From an uncultured Planctomycetaceae bacterium (GTDB lineage Bacteria > Planctomycetota > Planctomycetia > Planctomycetales > Planctomycetaceae): a stretch of DNA of 5,727 nucleotides. This document shows, piece by piece, positions 1 to 5,727 of the stretch. Both the position numbers and the translations under genes were made by a program. Below the pieces are notes generated by a model. The model saw only the letters and a list, made by a program, of their open reading frames with translations, searched no databases and was not told the DNA's origin. How positions within the stretch are numbered: position 1 is the first letter of the stretch; every line of letters starts with the position of its first letter. The stretch spans positions 1 to 5,727 of the forward strand of contig CAIJTL010001366.1 of NCBI GenBank assembly GCA_903823545.1. The letters run 5' to 3'.

Positions 1-367
1 CTTCACCGACGATGGCGAAATCTCTGCCGCCGCGACGATCTTCGGCAATGAATTCCTGCGCCTCGTGAAGCTCGGTGATTTCCATCTTGATGCGTATCTC
101 GATGGTGACTTGCTGATGTATCACCACGTCGATGCTCCGGGTTTAATCGGCTTCTTGGGGACCATCTTCGGGAAGCACAACGTCAACATTGCTCATTTGG
201 CACTAGGACGCAAAGTCGCTGGCGGCCCAGCAGTTGCCGTCCTCAACTTGGACGTCACTCCATCAGCAGCTGCCCTTGATGAAGTCAGATCGCATGCGAA
301 GGTGACTGCGATTGATGTCGTTCAATTACCGCCAGCCGGCGCGCCGTTGCCGTGGCTGGGGCTATAG
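1..367 (+). CDS. serA: D-3-phosphoglycerate dehydrogenase, C-terminal part (5' end outside window)
   Basis: This is the last 121 residues of an open frame that enters from the left edge; the first complete codon starts at base 2 and the stop is TAG at 365-367. SerA oxidises 3-phosphoglycerate to 3-phosphohydroxypyruvate with NAD+, the first step of cytoplasmic L-serine synthesis. The catalytic and NAD-binding domains are not in view. The first ~22 residues (ending TIFGNEFLRLVKLGDF) match the end of the intervening (ASB) domain of long-form SerA. From about residue 32 a C-terminal ACT domain follows (LLMYHHVDAPGLIGFLGTIF, then KHNVNIAHLALGR), ending in the short tail QLPPAGAPLPWLGL. ACT domains in this family bind serine for feedback inhibition, but that is family knowledge and not shown here. 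The GTG at 65 is an internal codon, not the start. A degenerate inverted repeat follows the stop, and the next gene is unrelated. Confidence 0.93.
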   Translation, partial: FTDDGEISAAATIFGNEFLRLVKLGDFHLDAYLDGDLLMYHHVDAPGLIGFLGTIFGKHNVNIAHLALGRKVAGGPAVAVLNLDVTPSAAALDEVRSHAKVTAIDVVQLPPAGAPLPWLGL

Positions 368-380
368 AGTTGAGATCGCC

Positions 381-447
381 AGTGGTCAGTGGTCGGCGGC
401 AAATGACGGAATAGTTCATCGCAATTTGCACCGAACCACTGACTACG
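381..447. repeat. Degenerate heptamer inverted repeat after serA
   Basis: Two head-to-tail copies of AGTGGTC lie at 381-394. A related sequence in inverted orientation, AACCACTGACTACG, lies at 434-447 and matches the reverse complement of the left arm at 11 of 14 positions. The arms are separated by 39 bases, so a stem-loop with a large loop could form in the serA 3' untranslated region. There is no T-tract after the right arm, so a standard intrinsic terminator is not supported. From memory, similar tandem GTCAGTGGTC-type heptamers and their inverted partners occur between genes in some planctomycetes and cyanobacteria; this was not checked by search. Confidence 0.5.
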
Positions 448-499
448 GTCAACCTGCAAACCTCTGCAACTTCCAGCTCACAATCTTCATATTACGGAG

Positions 500-528
500 T
501 TGTCCACCCAAAAATCGACCGCTAGACT
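500..528 (+). promoter_or_regulatory. Weak sigma70-like promoter candidate upstream of the HNH gene
   Basis: TTGTCC (500-505) and TAGACT (523-528) are separated by 17 bases, and each matches its consensus hexamer at 4 of 6 positions. It lies about 60 bases before the ATG at 587, a sensible place for a promoter of the HNH gene. Such partial matches arise often by chance, so this is only a candidate. Confidence 0.22.
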
Positions 529-534
529 CCGCCA

Positions 535-547
535 CGCTTGGGAAGCG
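535..547 (+). other. Small perfect hairpin in the HNH gene leader
   Basis: CGCTT (535-539), loop GGG, AAGCG (543-547) make a perfect five-pair stem about 40 bases before the ATG at 587. It would sit in the 5' leader if transcription starts at the candidate promoter just upstream. No T-tract follows, so it is not a terminator. It could be a minor RNA structure or chance. Confidence 0.3.
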
Positions 548-586
548 AGATTCGACCGTTCCGGCCTCTAACCGGTGAATGGTCCC

Positions 587-1231
587 ATGATTGCAACACG
601 TTCTGCAAACGATTCTGTCACAAGATCAAGTCCAACGTCGGCGATGCAATCCAGTGTGTTGGCTCTCAATCGAGCCTACGCCCCCGTCCACGTTGTCGAT
701 GTGAAGCGCGCTTTTACGCTGCTCTATAAAGGACAGGCCGAGGTCGTGCATGTCGAAGATGGTCAGTACCTGACCTTCAACTTTGAGAGTTGGCTGGAAT
801 TGAGCGAGGCCAAAACCGCTCTCGAAGATGTCTGCGAATGGGACGACTGGGTACGCACCGTTACCTTCGCGATCCAAGTTCCTCGCGTCATCCGGCTGTT
901 GGATTACGACCGTGTTCCTCGCAACGTGGTCAAGTTCAACCGCCGGAATGTTTTCTTGAGAGACGAGAATCGGTGCCAGTATTGCACTAAGAAATTTGGG
1001 ACTCATCACCTCAGCCTCGATCACGTCATCCCACGCAGTCGTGGCGGACCGTCGACGTGGGACAACATCGTTTGCGCTTGTCTTCGGTGTAATGTTCGTA
1101 AAGGGGGCCGCACGCCTCAGGAAGCTGGCATGAAGCTTTTCAAAGCACCCTCCAAACCTCATCGAAACCCTTCGCTGGCTCATCAGTTGTCGTCGCAGAA
1201 GTACTCGGCTTGGAAGAACTTCCTTGATTGA
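587..1231 (+). CDS. HNH endonuclease-domain protein
   Basis: This 214-residue protein (from the ATG at 587) has an N-terminal region of about 100 residues that opens with [20 protein letters not shown] and is typical of a family of small stand-alone bacterial HNH proteins. A C-terminal HNH domain follows. Key residues are a CQYC knuckle (C130, C133), the catalytic-type LDHVIP (D145, H146), N160 in WDNIV, and a second pair C165/C168 followed by N169 and K172. Together these form a Cys4 zinc site around a beta-beta-alpha metal fold that cuts DNA in characterised HNH enzymes. The substrate and role are unknown. There is no methyltransferase, intron, phage or CRISPR gene beside it. The start is uncertain: GTG 575, ATG 587 and ATG 644 are all in frame and none has a clear Shine-Dalgarno. 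Family similarity begins at 644 (MQSSVLALN), and residues before it are Ser/Thr-rich. The alternatives differ by at most 23 residues. Confidence 0.87.
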   Translation: MIATRSANDSVTRSSPTSAMQSSVLALNRAYAPVHVVDVKRAFTLLYKGQAEVVHVEDGQYLTFNFESWLELSEAKTALEDVCEWDDWVRTVTFAIQVPRVIRLLDYDRVPRNVVKFNRRNVFLRDENRCQYCTKKFGTHHLSLDHVIPRSRGGPSTWDNIVCACLRCNVRKGGRTPQEAGMKLFKAPSKPHRNPSLAHQLSSQKYSAWKNFLD

Positions 1232-1255
1232 CACGTGGTCTTCAACTGATACTCT
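1228..1255 (+). promoter_or_regulatory. Promoter candidate for the DUF1559 gene
   Basis: A perfect -35 hexamer TTGACA (1228-1233) straddles the stop codon of the HNH gene (TGA 1229-1231). A poor -10 match, TACTCT (1250-1255), follows after 16 bases; an alternative GATACT at 1248-1253 is closer to consensus but only 14 bases away. It lies about 50 bases before the ATG at 1303. The -35 is good and the -10 weak, so confidence is low. Confidence 0.27.
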
Positions 1256-1272
1256 GCCGGTCATGTCGGCGG
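1254..1272 (+). other. Hairpin between the HNH and DUF1559 genes
   Basis: CTGCCG (1254-1259) can pair with CGGCGG (1267-1272), with one G-U pair and a seven-base loop. The following bases (GCGGTTTATTCC) are only weakly T-rich. It could be a feeble terminator for the HNH gene or a leader structure of the DUF1559 transcript; nothing decides between these. Confidence 0.25.
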
Positions 1273-1287
1273 GCGGTTTATTCCTTC

Positions 1288-1291
1288 GGAG
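1288..1291 (+). promoter_or_regulatory. Ribosome binding site fixing the DUF1559 start
   Basis: GGAG sits 11 bases before the ATG at 1303. It favours that start over the in-frame TTG at 1228, which lies inside the HNH coding sequence and would add 25 residues with no family resemblance. Confidence 0.5.
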
Positions 1292-1302
1292 ATCGTTTTA
1301 TC

Positions 1303-2298
1303 ATGACCCCTTCTTTCAAAAAGCGCACGTCGACAACGACCGGTCAGCGAGTCCTTCGAACCGGGTTTACTTTGATTGAGTTGCTGGTAGTCATAGCGAT
1401 CATCGCGCTGTTGGCCGCGCTGCTTTTGCCCGCTGTACAAGCTGCCCGCGAAGCCGCTCGAAAAACCGAGTGCCTCAACAATCTGAAGCAAATGGCGTTG
1501 GCCTGTCATAACTACGCCGACACCCATAAGTGCTTTCCGTCCGGGTTTGTATTCAGTTCAGTAGCATCTTCGTCATTTCCATTTACAGACCCGATCAATA
1601 TTCAACTCGGACCACCGGTCAACGGTGCGGTCAGAGTCGCCAACATCGCTGATTGGACTTATTCCGCCAGTTGGAGTTGGCAATCGCTCATTCTTTCTCA
1701 GATGGGCAGCACTACTGTTGGTGTGAATTTCAATAGGCCAAAGTTCGATCTGCCGATGCCTGCGGATAACATGGGAGCCATTGAAGTCGCCATTCCAAGT
1801 TATCTCTGCCCCTCAAATGGCCTTCCATCAAACCGTCCAGTTTTCCCTGCCATGCCGCCACGGCCGCAGGGACTTGGTTACTCGAGTTATCGAGGCTGTA
1901 TGGGGACAACGCCGACCAACGGGGTACTTTATCAAGATAGTGCGGTAGGGTTCAAAAACATCCGCGATGGCGAAACAACCACCTTGCTGATTGGTGAGTC
2001 GCTCTTCGGATTTTGGGCAGACGGGAACAGTAGCGTTGCCCGAATCAGAGATGACAACAATGACAACATCTCTGATACGGGGACGGACGGAGTAATTCCA
2101 ACGATGGCTGCTTCGACGTTTGATACTTATTGGACAGCGTCCGGAATTCACTATTTTGGCTTTGGAAGCTGGCACGCTGACCTCTGCAATTTCGCAATGT
2201 GCGATGGTGGTGCTCGATCAATTGCCAAAAACATCAATTTCAGGATTCTGAAAGCGTTGGCTACTCGGGACGGTGCTGAGCGAGTCGGTGAGTTCTAA
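1303..2298 (+). CDS. DUF1559 protein with type IV pilin-like N-terminus
   Basis: The protein has 331 residues. A basic leader of about 21 residues ([21 protein letters not shown]) ends at the prepilin peptidase site G21|F22. The methylation-type motif FTLIE (E26, position 5 of the mature form) and a hydrophobic helix to about residue 43 follow, then [20 protein letters not shown], which is the hallmark of this planctomycete family. The N-terminus is expected to be cleaved and methylated by a prepilin peptidase and to anchor the protein at the inner membrane or in a pseudopilus-like assembly. The soluble part (about 60-331) is the DUF1559 domain. It contains the usual YxCPSN segment near 167-172, a [12 protein letters not shown] turn (222-233) and the C-terminal H-x9-DG motif (H291 to D301-G302). 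Length is normal for the family. Dozens to hundreds of paralogues are usual per planctomycete genome, and the molecular role is not established. An acidic Asp/Asn-rich stretch lies at 249-262. No secretion or pilus genes are adjacent, and a terminator follows, so it looks monocistronic. Confidence 0.94.
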   Translation: MTPSFKKRTSTTTGQRVLRTGFTLIELLVVIAIIALLAALLLPAVQAAREAARKTECLNNLKQMALACHNYADTHKCFPSGFVFSSVASSSFPFTDPINIQLGPPVNGAVRVANIADWTYSASWSWQSLILSQMGSTTVGVNFNRPKFDLPMPADNMGAIEVAIPSYLCPSNGLPSNRPVFPAMPPRPQGLGYSSYRGCMGTTPTNGVLYQDSAVGFKNIRDGETTTLLIGESLFGFWADGNSSVARIRDDNNDNISDTGTDGVIPTMAASTFDTYWTASGIHYFGFGSWHADLCNFAMCDGGARSIAKNINFRILKALATRDGAERVGEF

Positions 2299-2357
2299 TC
2301 GCGATCTCTTGTTAGCGTGACTCAACCGGCAATCTAGAGACACAACAGTAAAGTCAG

Positions 2358-2415
2358 AGCAAATCGGCGAGGAGGCGAGCTGTGATTAGCAGCACACTTC
2401 CTCGCTTTTGCTTTT
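2358..2415 (+). terminator. Intrinsic terminator after the DUF1559 gene
   Basis: The inner stem pairs GCGAGGAGG (2367-2375) with CTTCCTCGC (2397-2405), nine pairs including one G-U. The loop contains a possible smaller GCTG/CAGC stem. The right arm runs straight into TTTTGCTTTT (2406-2415). AGCAAA (2358-2363) can also pair with TTTGCT (2407-2412), so the stem can extend across a small internal loop. This is the classic arrangement for a Rho-independent terminator, about 60 bases past the stop at 2298. The A-rich left flank is only modest, so activity on the opposite strand is less likely. Confidence 0.72.
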
Positions 2416-2432
2416 CATGTTGCTCGACAGGC

Positions 2433-2441
2433 TGGTATATC
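2433..2441 (+). promoter_or_regulatory. Extended -10 promoter candidate for the MBL/protease pair
   Basis: TGGTATATC (2433-2441) fits the extended -10 pattern TGnTATAAT, with 4 of 6 matches in the hexamer. It lies between the terminator and the GTG at 2509. No good -35 hexamer is present at normal spacing. It is the best promoter-like element I see in this gap, but is weak evidence alone. Confidence 0.22.
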
Positions 2442-2493
2442 TCAGTCGCCTGCACTCATGACGTTGCAGTAGCGTGATTTCAAAGATTTTGTT

Positions 2494-2499
2494 GAGGGA
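2494..2499 (+). promoter_or_regulatory. Ribosome binding site supporting the GTG start at 2509
   Basis: GAGGGA lies nine bases before the GTG at 2509. Together with the signal peptide that begins there, it supports GTG as the true start of the tandem metallo-hydrolase gene. Confidence 0.65.
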
Positions 2500-2508
2500 A
2501 TAACTGCT

Positions 2509-4485
2509 GTGCGCAAGCAACTACAAAGCTGGTATGTCATCGGTTGCTTCTGCTTGATGTCTCTTTCAACAGAGATTGTAACGGCGCAAGAGAAACCTGC
2601 GGCCACGGTCGGCGGCTTTCGACAACCCGATTCGGAGGCCCTTCCTGATCTGTTCGTCTGGGACGACACCTGCAATGTCTACGTCTTACGAGACGGCGAG
2701 ACAGCGTTGCTGATTGATCTCGGAGATGGAAGTGTTTTGCCGCACCTCGCTGATATCGGAATCAAACGCATCGAATGGTTGCTGCTAACACATCATCATC
2801 GCGAGCAATGCCAGGGAATTCATCGTCTTGATCGCAGCATGACGAAGGTCGCTGTTCCGAAAGCGGAGCAACTTCTGTTTGAAAAACCGACGGATTATCG
2901 CAAATGGTTTCCGACGTTGGGTGATACTTATTCGGTCTATGGCGCGAGTTATGTAAGACCATTACAGAAATCGATTCCATTCGACCAAGTGTTAGAAGCA
3001 GGTAAGCCATTCTTGTGGCATGCCTATGAAATTCAGTGTCTCGATACGCCCGGGCATTCTCCGGGAAGCATGTCATACGTGATTCGCCAGCAAGGCAAAT
3101 CAATCGCCTGCACTGGAGGTGTCGTACACGACGGCGCGAAGATGACGACTTGGTTCGATACCGAATGGGATTATGGTTTCGCAAAAGGAATCGACACGCT
3201 GCTGAAGTCCGTGGACCTGCTGATCGACCAGCGACTCGACTTGGCGTTGCCTTCGCACGGGCCGGTGATTCGAAATCCCAAAGAGCAACTCGCAACTTAT
3301 CGCGAGAAGCTGACCTCGTTTCGGCAGAGCTATGTTCGCGGCTACTCCGTGTTCGATTCCAAGGAGCACGAGCGAGATTCGATTTCAAAGCCGACTGCCG
3401 TGCCGCTCATCAGTCAGGTGACGCCGCATCTTTACAAGCTGAGTCATAAGACTCAGGGAAAGAATTTCGCAATCATCGTCTCCGACAGCGGACACGGTCT
3501 GATTCTCGATGCTGGTTTGTTTTCAAAGGCGATGTTGGAAGAAATTATTGCTGGCCTGAAAGCTCACATGGGTTTGAAGGAGATCGACGCCTTTTGGATT
3601 TCCCACATGCACGGTGACCATTTTCTGCTCGGCCCAACCTTGAAAGAGAAGTACGGAGCGAAAGCTTGGACGCTGGACCGCATCGTCGATAAGTGCGAGC
3701 ACCCGCGACGCTATGACTATGCGGCGCTGGTCTCCGCTTATGGTGATGGCTTCGATGGGATGAAGATCGATAAAGGCTTTCGTGACGGCGAATCGATCGA
3801 ATGGGAAGGCTACAAGATTCAAGTCGATTGGATGCCGGGACAGACCGAATTCGGTTGCTGCTTGTGGCTCGACATCGACGGCAAGCGGATCGCCTTTACC
3901 GGAGACAACCTCTTTGGCAATCCGGCAGATAAGAAGCAGAACGGGCATGAAGCCGTCGTCGCTCGCAATAGCGCGATTTTCGAGGAAGGTTATTTGCTTG
4001 GCAGCAAGTACCTGAAGGACCTTAAACCCGACATCGTGATGGGGAGTCATTCCTACGTGATGCACGATCCGGCGGAGTTCCTCAACCGCTACCACGAATG
4101 GTCCAAGGAGATCATTCAGCATTATCGAGGTCTGTTGCCCGACAAAGACTACGAATACTTGTTCGATCCATATTGGGTGTCGGCTTACCCATATCGAGTT
4201 GATTTCAGTCATAGCGATATGCAGCAAGTGACTGTCACCGTTCGCAATTTTCGGGAGTCTGCACAACGACATCACATTGAGCTGAAGCTTCCTCTGGGAC
4301 TCACGGCAGAACCAGCAGTGCTCGACGGAACAATCAACGGCAAAAGTCGTCAGAGTTACCCAGTGAAGCTAACCATTAAGAGGGAGGTCATCGCAGCGGG
4401 AGTTCAAATCGTTCCGTTTGATATCACGCTGGACAACAAACGATACGGCGAGCTGTTTGATTTCTTGATTCGCGCAAAAGAGTGA
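2509..4485 (+). CDS. Exported tandem metallo-beta-lactamase-fold protein
   Basis: The protein has 658 residues. A basic N-terminus and hydrophobic core lead to a probable signal peptidase I site (VTA26|Q27), so it is predicted to be exported; a lipobox-like VIGC at 10-13 is too near the N-terminus to be convincing. Two metallo-beta-lactamase-fold halves follow. The first (about 45-270) has THHHREQ (94-100) in place of HxHxDH, keeps H183 (DTPGHSPGS) and H250 (PSHGP), and has TGG (G204) where the bridging Asp is expected. The second (about 303-535) has a canonical HMHGDH (366-371), TGD (D466) and H514 (GSHSY), but Q445 (MPGQTEF) replaces the usual motif-3 His. A beta-rich C-terminal domain (about 565-658) resembles an Ig-like module. 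The fold hydrolyses esters, thioesters, amides or phosphodiesters in various families; the substrate here is unknown. If catalytic, the second half is the better candidate. A protease gene follows after 40 bases and is probably co-transcribed. Confidence 0.9.
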   Translation: MRKQLQSWYVIGCFCLMSLSTEIVTAQEKPAATVGGFRQPDSEALPDLFVWDDTCNVYVLRDGETALLIDLGDGSVLPHLADIGIKRIEWLLLTHHHREQCQGIHRLDRSMTKVAVPKAEQLLFEKPTDYRKWFPTLGDTYSVYGASYVRPLQKSIPFDQVLEAGKPFLWHAYEIQCLDTPGHSPGSMSYVIRQQGKSIACTGGVVHDGAKMTTWFDTEWDYGFAKGIDTLLKSVDLLIDQRLDLALPSHGPVIRNPKEQLATYREKLTSFRQSYVRGYSVFDSKEHERDSISKPTAVPLISQVTPHLYKLSHKTQGKNFAIIVSDSGHGLILDAGLFSKAMLEEIIAGLKAHMGLKEIDAFWISHMHGDHFLLGPTLKEKYGAKAWTLDRIVDKCEHPRRYDYAALVSAYGDGFDGMKIDKGFRDGESIEWEGYKIQVDWMPGQTEFGCCLWLDIDGKRIAFTGDNLFGNPADKKQNGHEAVVARNSAIFEEGYLLGSKYLKDLKPDIVMGSHSYVMHDPAEFLNRYHEWSKEIIQHYRGLLPDKDYEYLFDPYWVSAYPYRVDFSHSDMQQVTVTVRNFRESAQRHHIELKLPLGLTAEPAVLDGTINGKSRQSYPVKLTIKREVIAAGVQIVPFDITLDNKRYGELFDFLIRAKE

Positions 4486-4512
4486 AAGACGGGCATCGCA
4501 AACCGAATTAAA

Positions 4513-4518
4513 GAGGAG
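4513..4518 (+). promoter_or_regulatory. Strong ribosome binding site of the protease gene
   Basis: GAGGAG lies seven bases before the ATG at 4526, within the 40-base gap after the metallo-hydrolase stop. No terminator-like hairpin is visible in the gap. This supports translation from a shared transcript and fixes the protease start. Confidence 0.7.
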
Positions 4519-4525
4519 ACTTTCC

Positions 4526-5727
4526 ATGCCACGTATCGCCGTTGTCGTGACGCTGATTGCGATTTTGTCGTGGTCATCATTGGCGTTCGCTCAGCCTGTT
4601 CCGCTCGATTCGTTAGCGGTTTTGTCGGCGGCTGAAGAGCAGCTTGTGAAAGTCGTCTCAATTGCGGAGCAGTCCGTGGTGGCCTTGGGAGTCATTAAGC
4701 GGGGCGGCGCGCGCGCGTTGCGAGTCGATGGGTTTGGTATCGATGTGACGCCGCGAGCGACCGATGAATTTGGTCCCGACTTCATTCCGAATGAATTCGG
4801 GAGCGGCGTGCTTATTACGGCTGGCAACGGCGATGAGCCGAGCGGTGAACGACTCGTGCTGACGATGTTTCATCTCGTGAAAGGGGCTCCCATTGTCGGA
4901 CGTGATGCGCCAACCGATCGTTTGCTACGAGTCCGTTTGCCGGGTAAGCAAATCTGTGAGGCGAAAATACTCGCCGCCGATCCGCGATCTGATCTCGCCG
5001 TACTTCGTTTGGATCTCACTGGAACGAAGCTGAATCGAGAAGACATTAAACCATTCAAAATGACTGAGTCGGCTGCGCCACGCAAAGGGCAATTTGTCAT
5101 TTCGCTCGGCAACCCGTATGCGATTGCTCGCGATGGCTCGGCGAGTGCGAGCTGGGGATTGATCAGCAACATCTCACGATTTCCGGCGCAAGCCGAAAAC
5201 GAAAAGACTGACGCCAGCCCGGTTCGACGTGACACGACGATTCATCATCTCGGCACGTTGCTCCATGTCGATACGCGGCTCAATCTCGGTGGTAGCGGCG
5301 GAGCGTTGCTCAATCTCAAGGGGGAGTTGATCGGTCTGACAACTTCACTCGCGGCGATCGAGGGCTATGAAAAATCTGTCGGCTACGCCATTCCGATTGA
5401 TGCCAACATGAAACGAGTGATCGACTCGCTCGCGAAAGGGATGGAAGTGGAATACGGCTTCCTCGGCTTGCAGCCCGATGACTGCTTGCTCGCGCCATTG
5501 CGACATCTACCGCCGCGAATCACTCAACCGACAGCCGCACGAGTGCTTCTTGTGTTTGCGGACTCGCCAGCGGGACTCGCGGGAGTTCAGCGAGATGACA
5601 TCATCTTGGCCGTGAACCGAAAACCGATCTTCGGCAAGTATGATTTGTTGCGTGAAGTCGGATTGCTCGGTCCGGCAGCGATCGCCGAACTCACCTTATG
5701 GCGCGAATCTGAACGTCGCGAAGTGAC
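4526..5727 (+). CDS. Exported trypsin-like (HtrA/DegP-type) serine protease with PDZ domain, 3' end outside window
   Basis: Four hundred codons are visible and the frame is still open at the window edge. A hydrophobic N-terminus ends in a signal peptidase I site (AFA22|Q23), so the protein should act in the periplasm or envelope. The S1C protease domain spans about 45-305. The catalytic triad is inferred as H116 (LTMFHLVKG, where TNxHVV is usual), D156 (DPRSDLAVLRL) and S257 (NLGGSGGALLN, with Gly replacing the Asn of GNSGG). Other family landmarks are SVVAL (50-54), GSGVLI (92-97), SLGNPY (193-198) and VGYAIP (285-290). An insertion of about 35 residues (57-91) lies between the first strands, where DegP has its LA loop. 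A PDZ domain begins near 311 (YGFLGLQP, then ADSPAGLAGVQRDDIILAVN). HtrA-type enzymes degrade or sense misfolded exported proteins; the specific target here is unknown. Further PDZ or other domains may lie downstream. It is probably in an operon with the preceding gene. Confidence 0.9.
   Translation, partial: MPRIAVVVTLIAILSWSSLAFAQPVPLDSLAVLSAAEEQLVKVVSIAEQSVVALGVIKRGGARALRVDGFGIDVTPRATDEFGPDFIPNEFGSGVLITAGNGDEPSGERLVLTMFHLVKGAPIVGRDAPTDRLLRVRLPGKQICEAKILAADPRSDLAVLRLDLTGTKLNREDIKPFKMTESAAPRKGQFVISLGNPYAIARDGSASASWGLISNISRFPAQAENEKTDASPVRRDTTIHHLGTLLHVDTRLNLGGSGGALLNLKGELIGLTTSLAAIEGYEKSVGYAIPIDANMKRVIDSLAKGMEVEYGFLGLQPDDCLLAPLRHLPPRITQPTAARVLLVFADSPAGLAGVQRDDIILAVNRKPIFGKYDLLREVGLLGPAAIAELTLWRESERREV

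Noticed and set aside
515..558. Direct repeat TCGACCG (515-521 and 552-558) upstream of the HNH gene
   Set aside because: Seven bases recurring once within 40 bases is weak, and the spacing does not match an operator or other recognisable element.
312..578. 88-codon open frame between serA and the HNH gene
   Set aside because: It overlaps the serA 3' end in another frame, runs through the heptamer repeat, has no Shine-Dalgarno and resembles no known family. Its SGQWS and TTDYGQ segments are translations of the repeat.
971..1115. HNH domain as part of a Cas9, group II intron or homing-endonuclease system
   Set aside because: The protein is small with an unrelated N-terminal region, and there are no repeats, reverse transcriptase, intron ends or cas genes nearby.
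626..1264. 212-codon open frame on the minus strand opposite the HNH gene
   Set aside because: It is a mirror of a strongly supported HNH gene on the + strand, with no recognisable domain; long antisense frames are expected at this base composition.
2762..3449. Further open frames (208 codons minus, 137 codons plus) inside the metallo-hydrolase gene
   Set aside because: Both are Arg-rich out-of-frame translations typical of shadows, and the gene they overlap is well supported.
3523..4275. 250-codon open frame on the minus strand inside the metallo-hydrolase gene
   Set aside because: The + strand frame carries the signal peptide, MBL motifs and RBS. The minus-strand product shows no domain and no start signal.
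4707..4717. Alternating GC run (11 bases), possible Z-DNA-forming tract
   Set aside because: It is short and lies in the coding sequence of the protease, where Gly-Ala-Arg-Ala codons explain it.
4870..5235. Minus-strand open frames (121 codons here, others at 4404-4873 and 5316-5498) opposite the protease gene
   Set aside because: The + strand frame encodes a protease with an identifiable catalytic triad and PDZ domain; the minus-strand frames have no recognisable features.
1..5727. CRISPR array, tRNA/rRNA genes, insertion sequence or phage remnants
   Set aside because: Reading both strands showed no regularly spaced repeats, no tRNA cloverleaf or rRNA signatures, no transposase and no flanking terminal repeats.

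Overview
The window looks like a chromosomal segment of a planctomycete. The strongest lineage marker is the complete gene at 1303-2298. It encodes a DUF1559-type protein with a type IV pilin-like N-terminus ([10 protein letters not shown], then [14 protein letters not shown]) and a C-terminal H-x9-DG motif, a family greatly expanded in Planctomycetota. The flanking genes (serA, a small HNH protein, a secreted tandem metallo-beta-lactamase-fold protein, a secreted trypsin-like/PDZ protease) fit that assignment. I cannot name genus or species. All supported genes are on the + strand.

Layout: (1) 1-367 is the 3' end of serA (D-3-phosphoglycerate dehydrogenase: end of the intervening domain plus the ACT domain). 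(2) 368-586 is non-coding. It holds a degenerate heptamer inverted repeat just after serA, then a weak promoter-like site and a small hairpin before the next gene. (3) 587-1231 is a stand-alone HNH nuclease-domain protein with a Cys4 zinc knuckle. (4) 1232-1302 is a short spacer with a TTGACA hexamer across the HNH stop codon and a small hairpin. (5) 1303-2298 is the DUF1559 gene. (6) 2299-2508 holds a convincing hairpin-plus-T-tract terminator and a possible extended -10 promoter. (7) 2509-4485 is a large exported protein with two metallo-beta-lactamase-fold halves and a C-terminal beta-rich domain. (8) 4526-5727, 40 bases downstream, is an exported HtrA/DegP-like serine protease with a PDZ domain, cut off by the window edge.

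The first three genes look like unrelated single-gene units. The last two are probably co-transcribed: the gap is 40 bases, each has a clear Shine-Dalgarno, and both carry Sec-type signal peptides, which suggests a shared envelope or periplasmic setting. The most notable observation is that the two metallo-hydrolase halves of the 658-residue protein have lost different metal ligands. The N-terminal half lacks the Asp-His of HxHxDH and the bridging Asp. The C-terminal half keeps both but has Gln where the motif-3 His normally sits. No CRISPR array, tRNA, rRNA, insertion sequence or defence island is visible.
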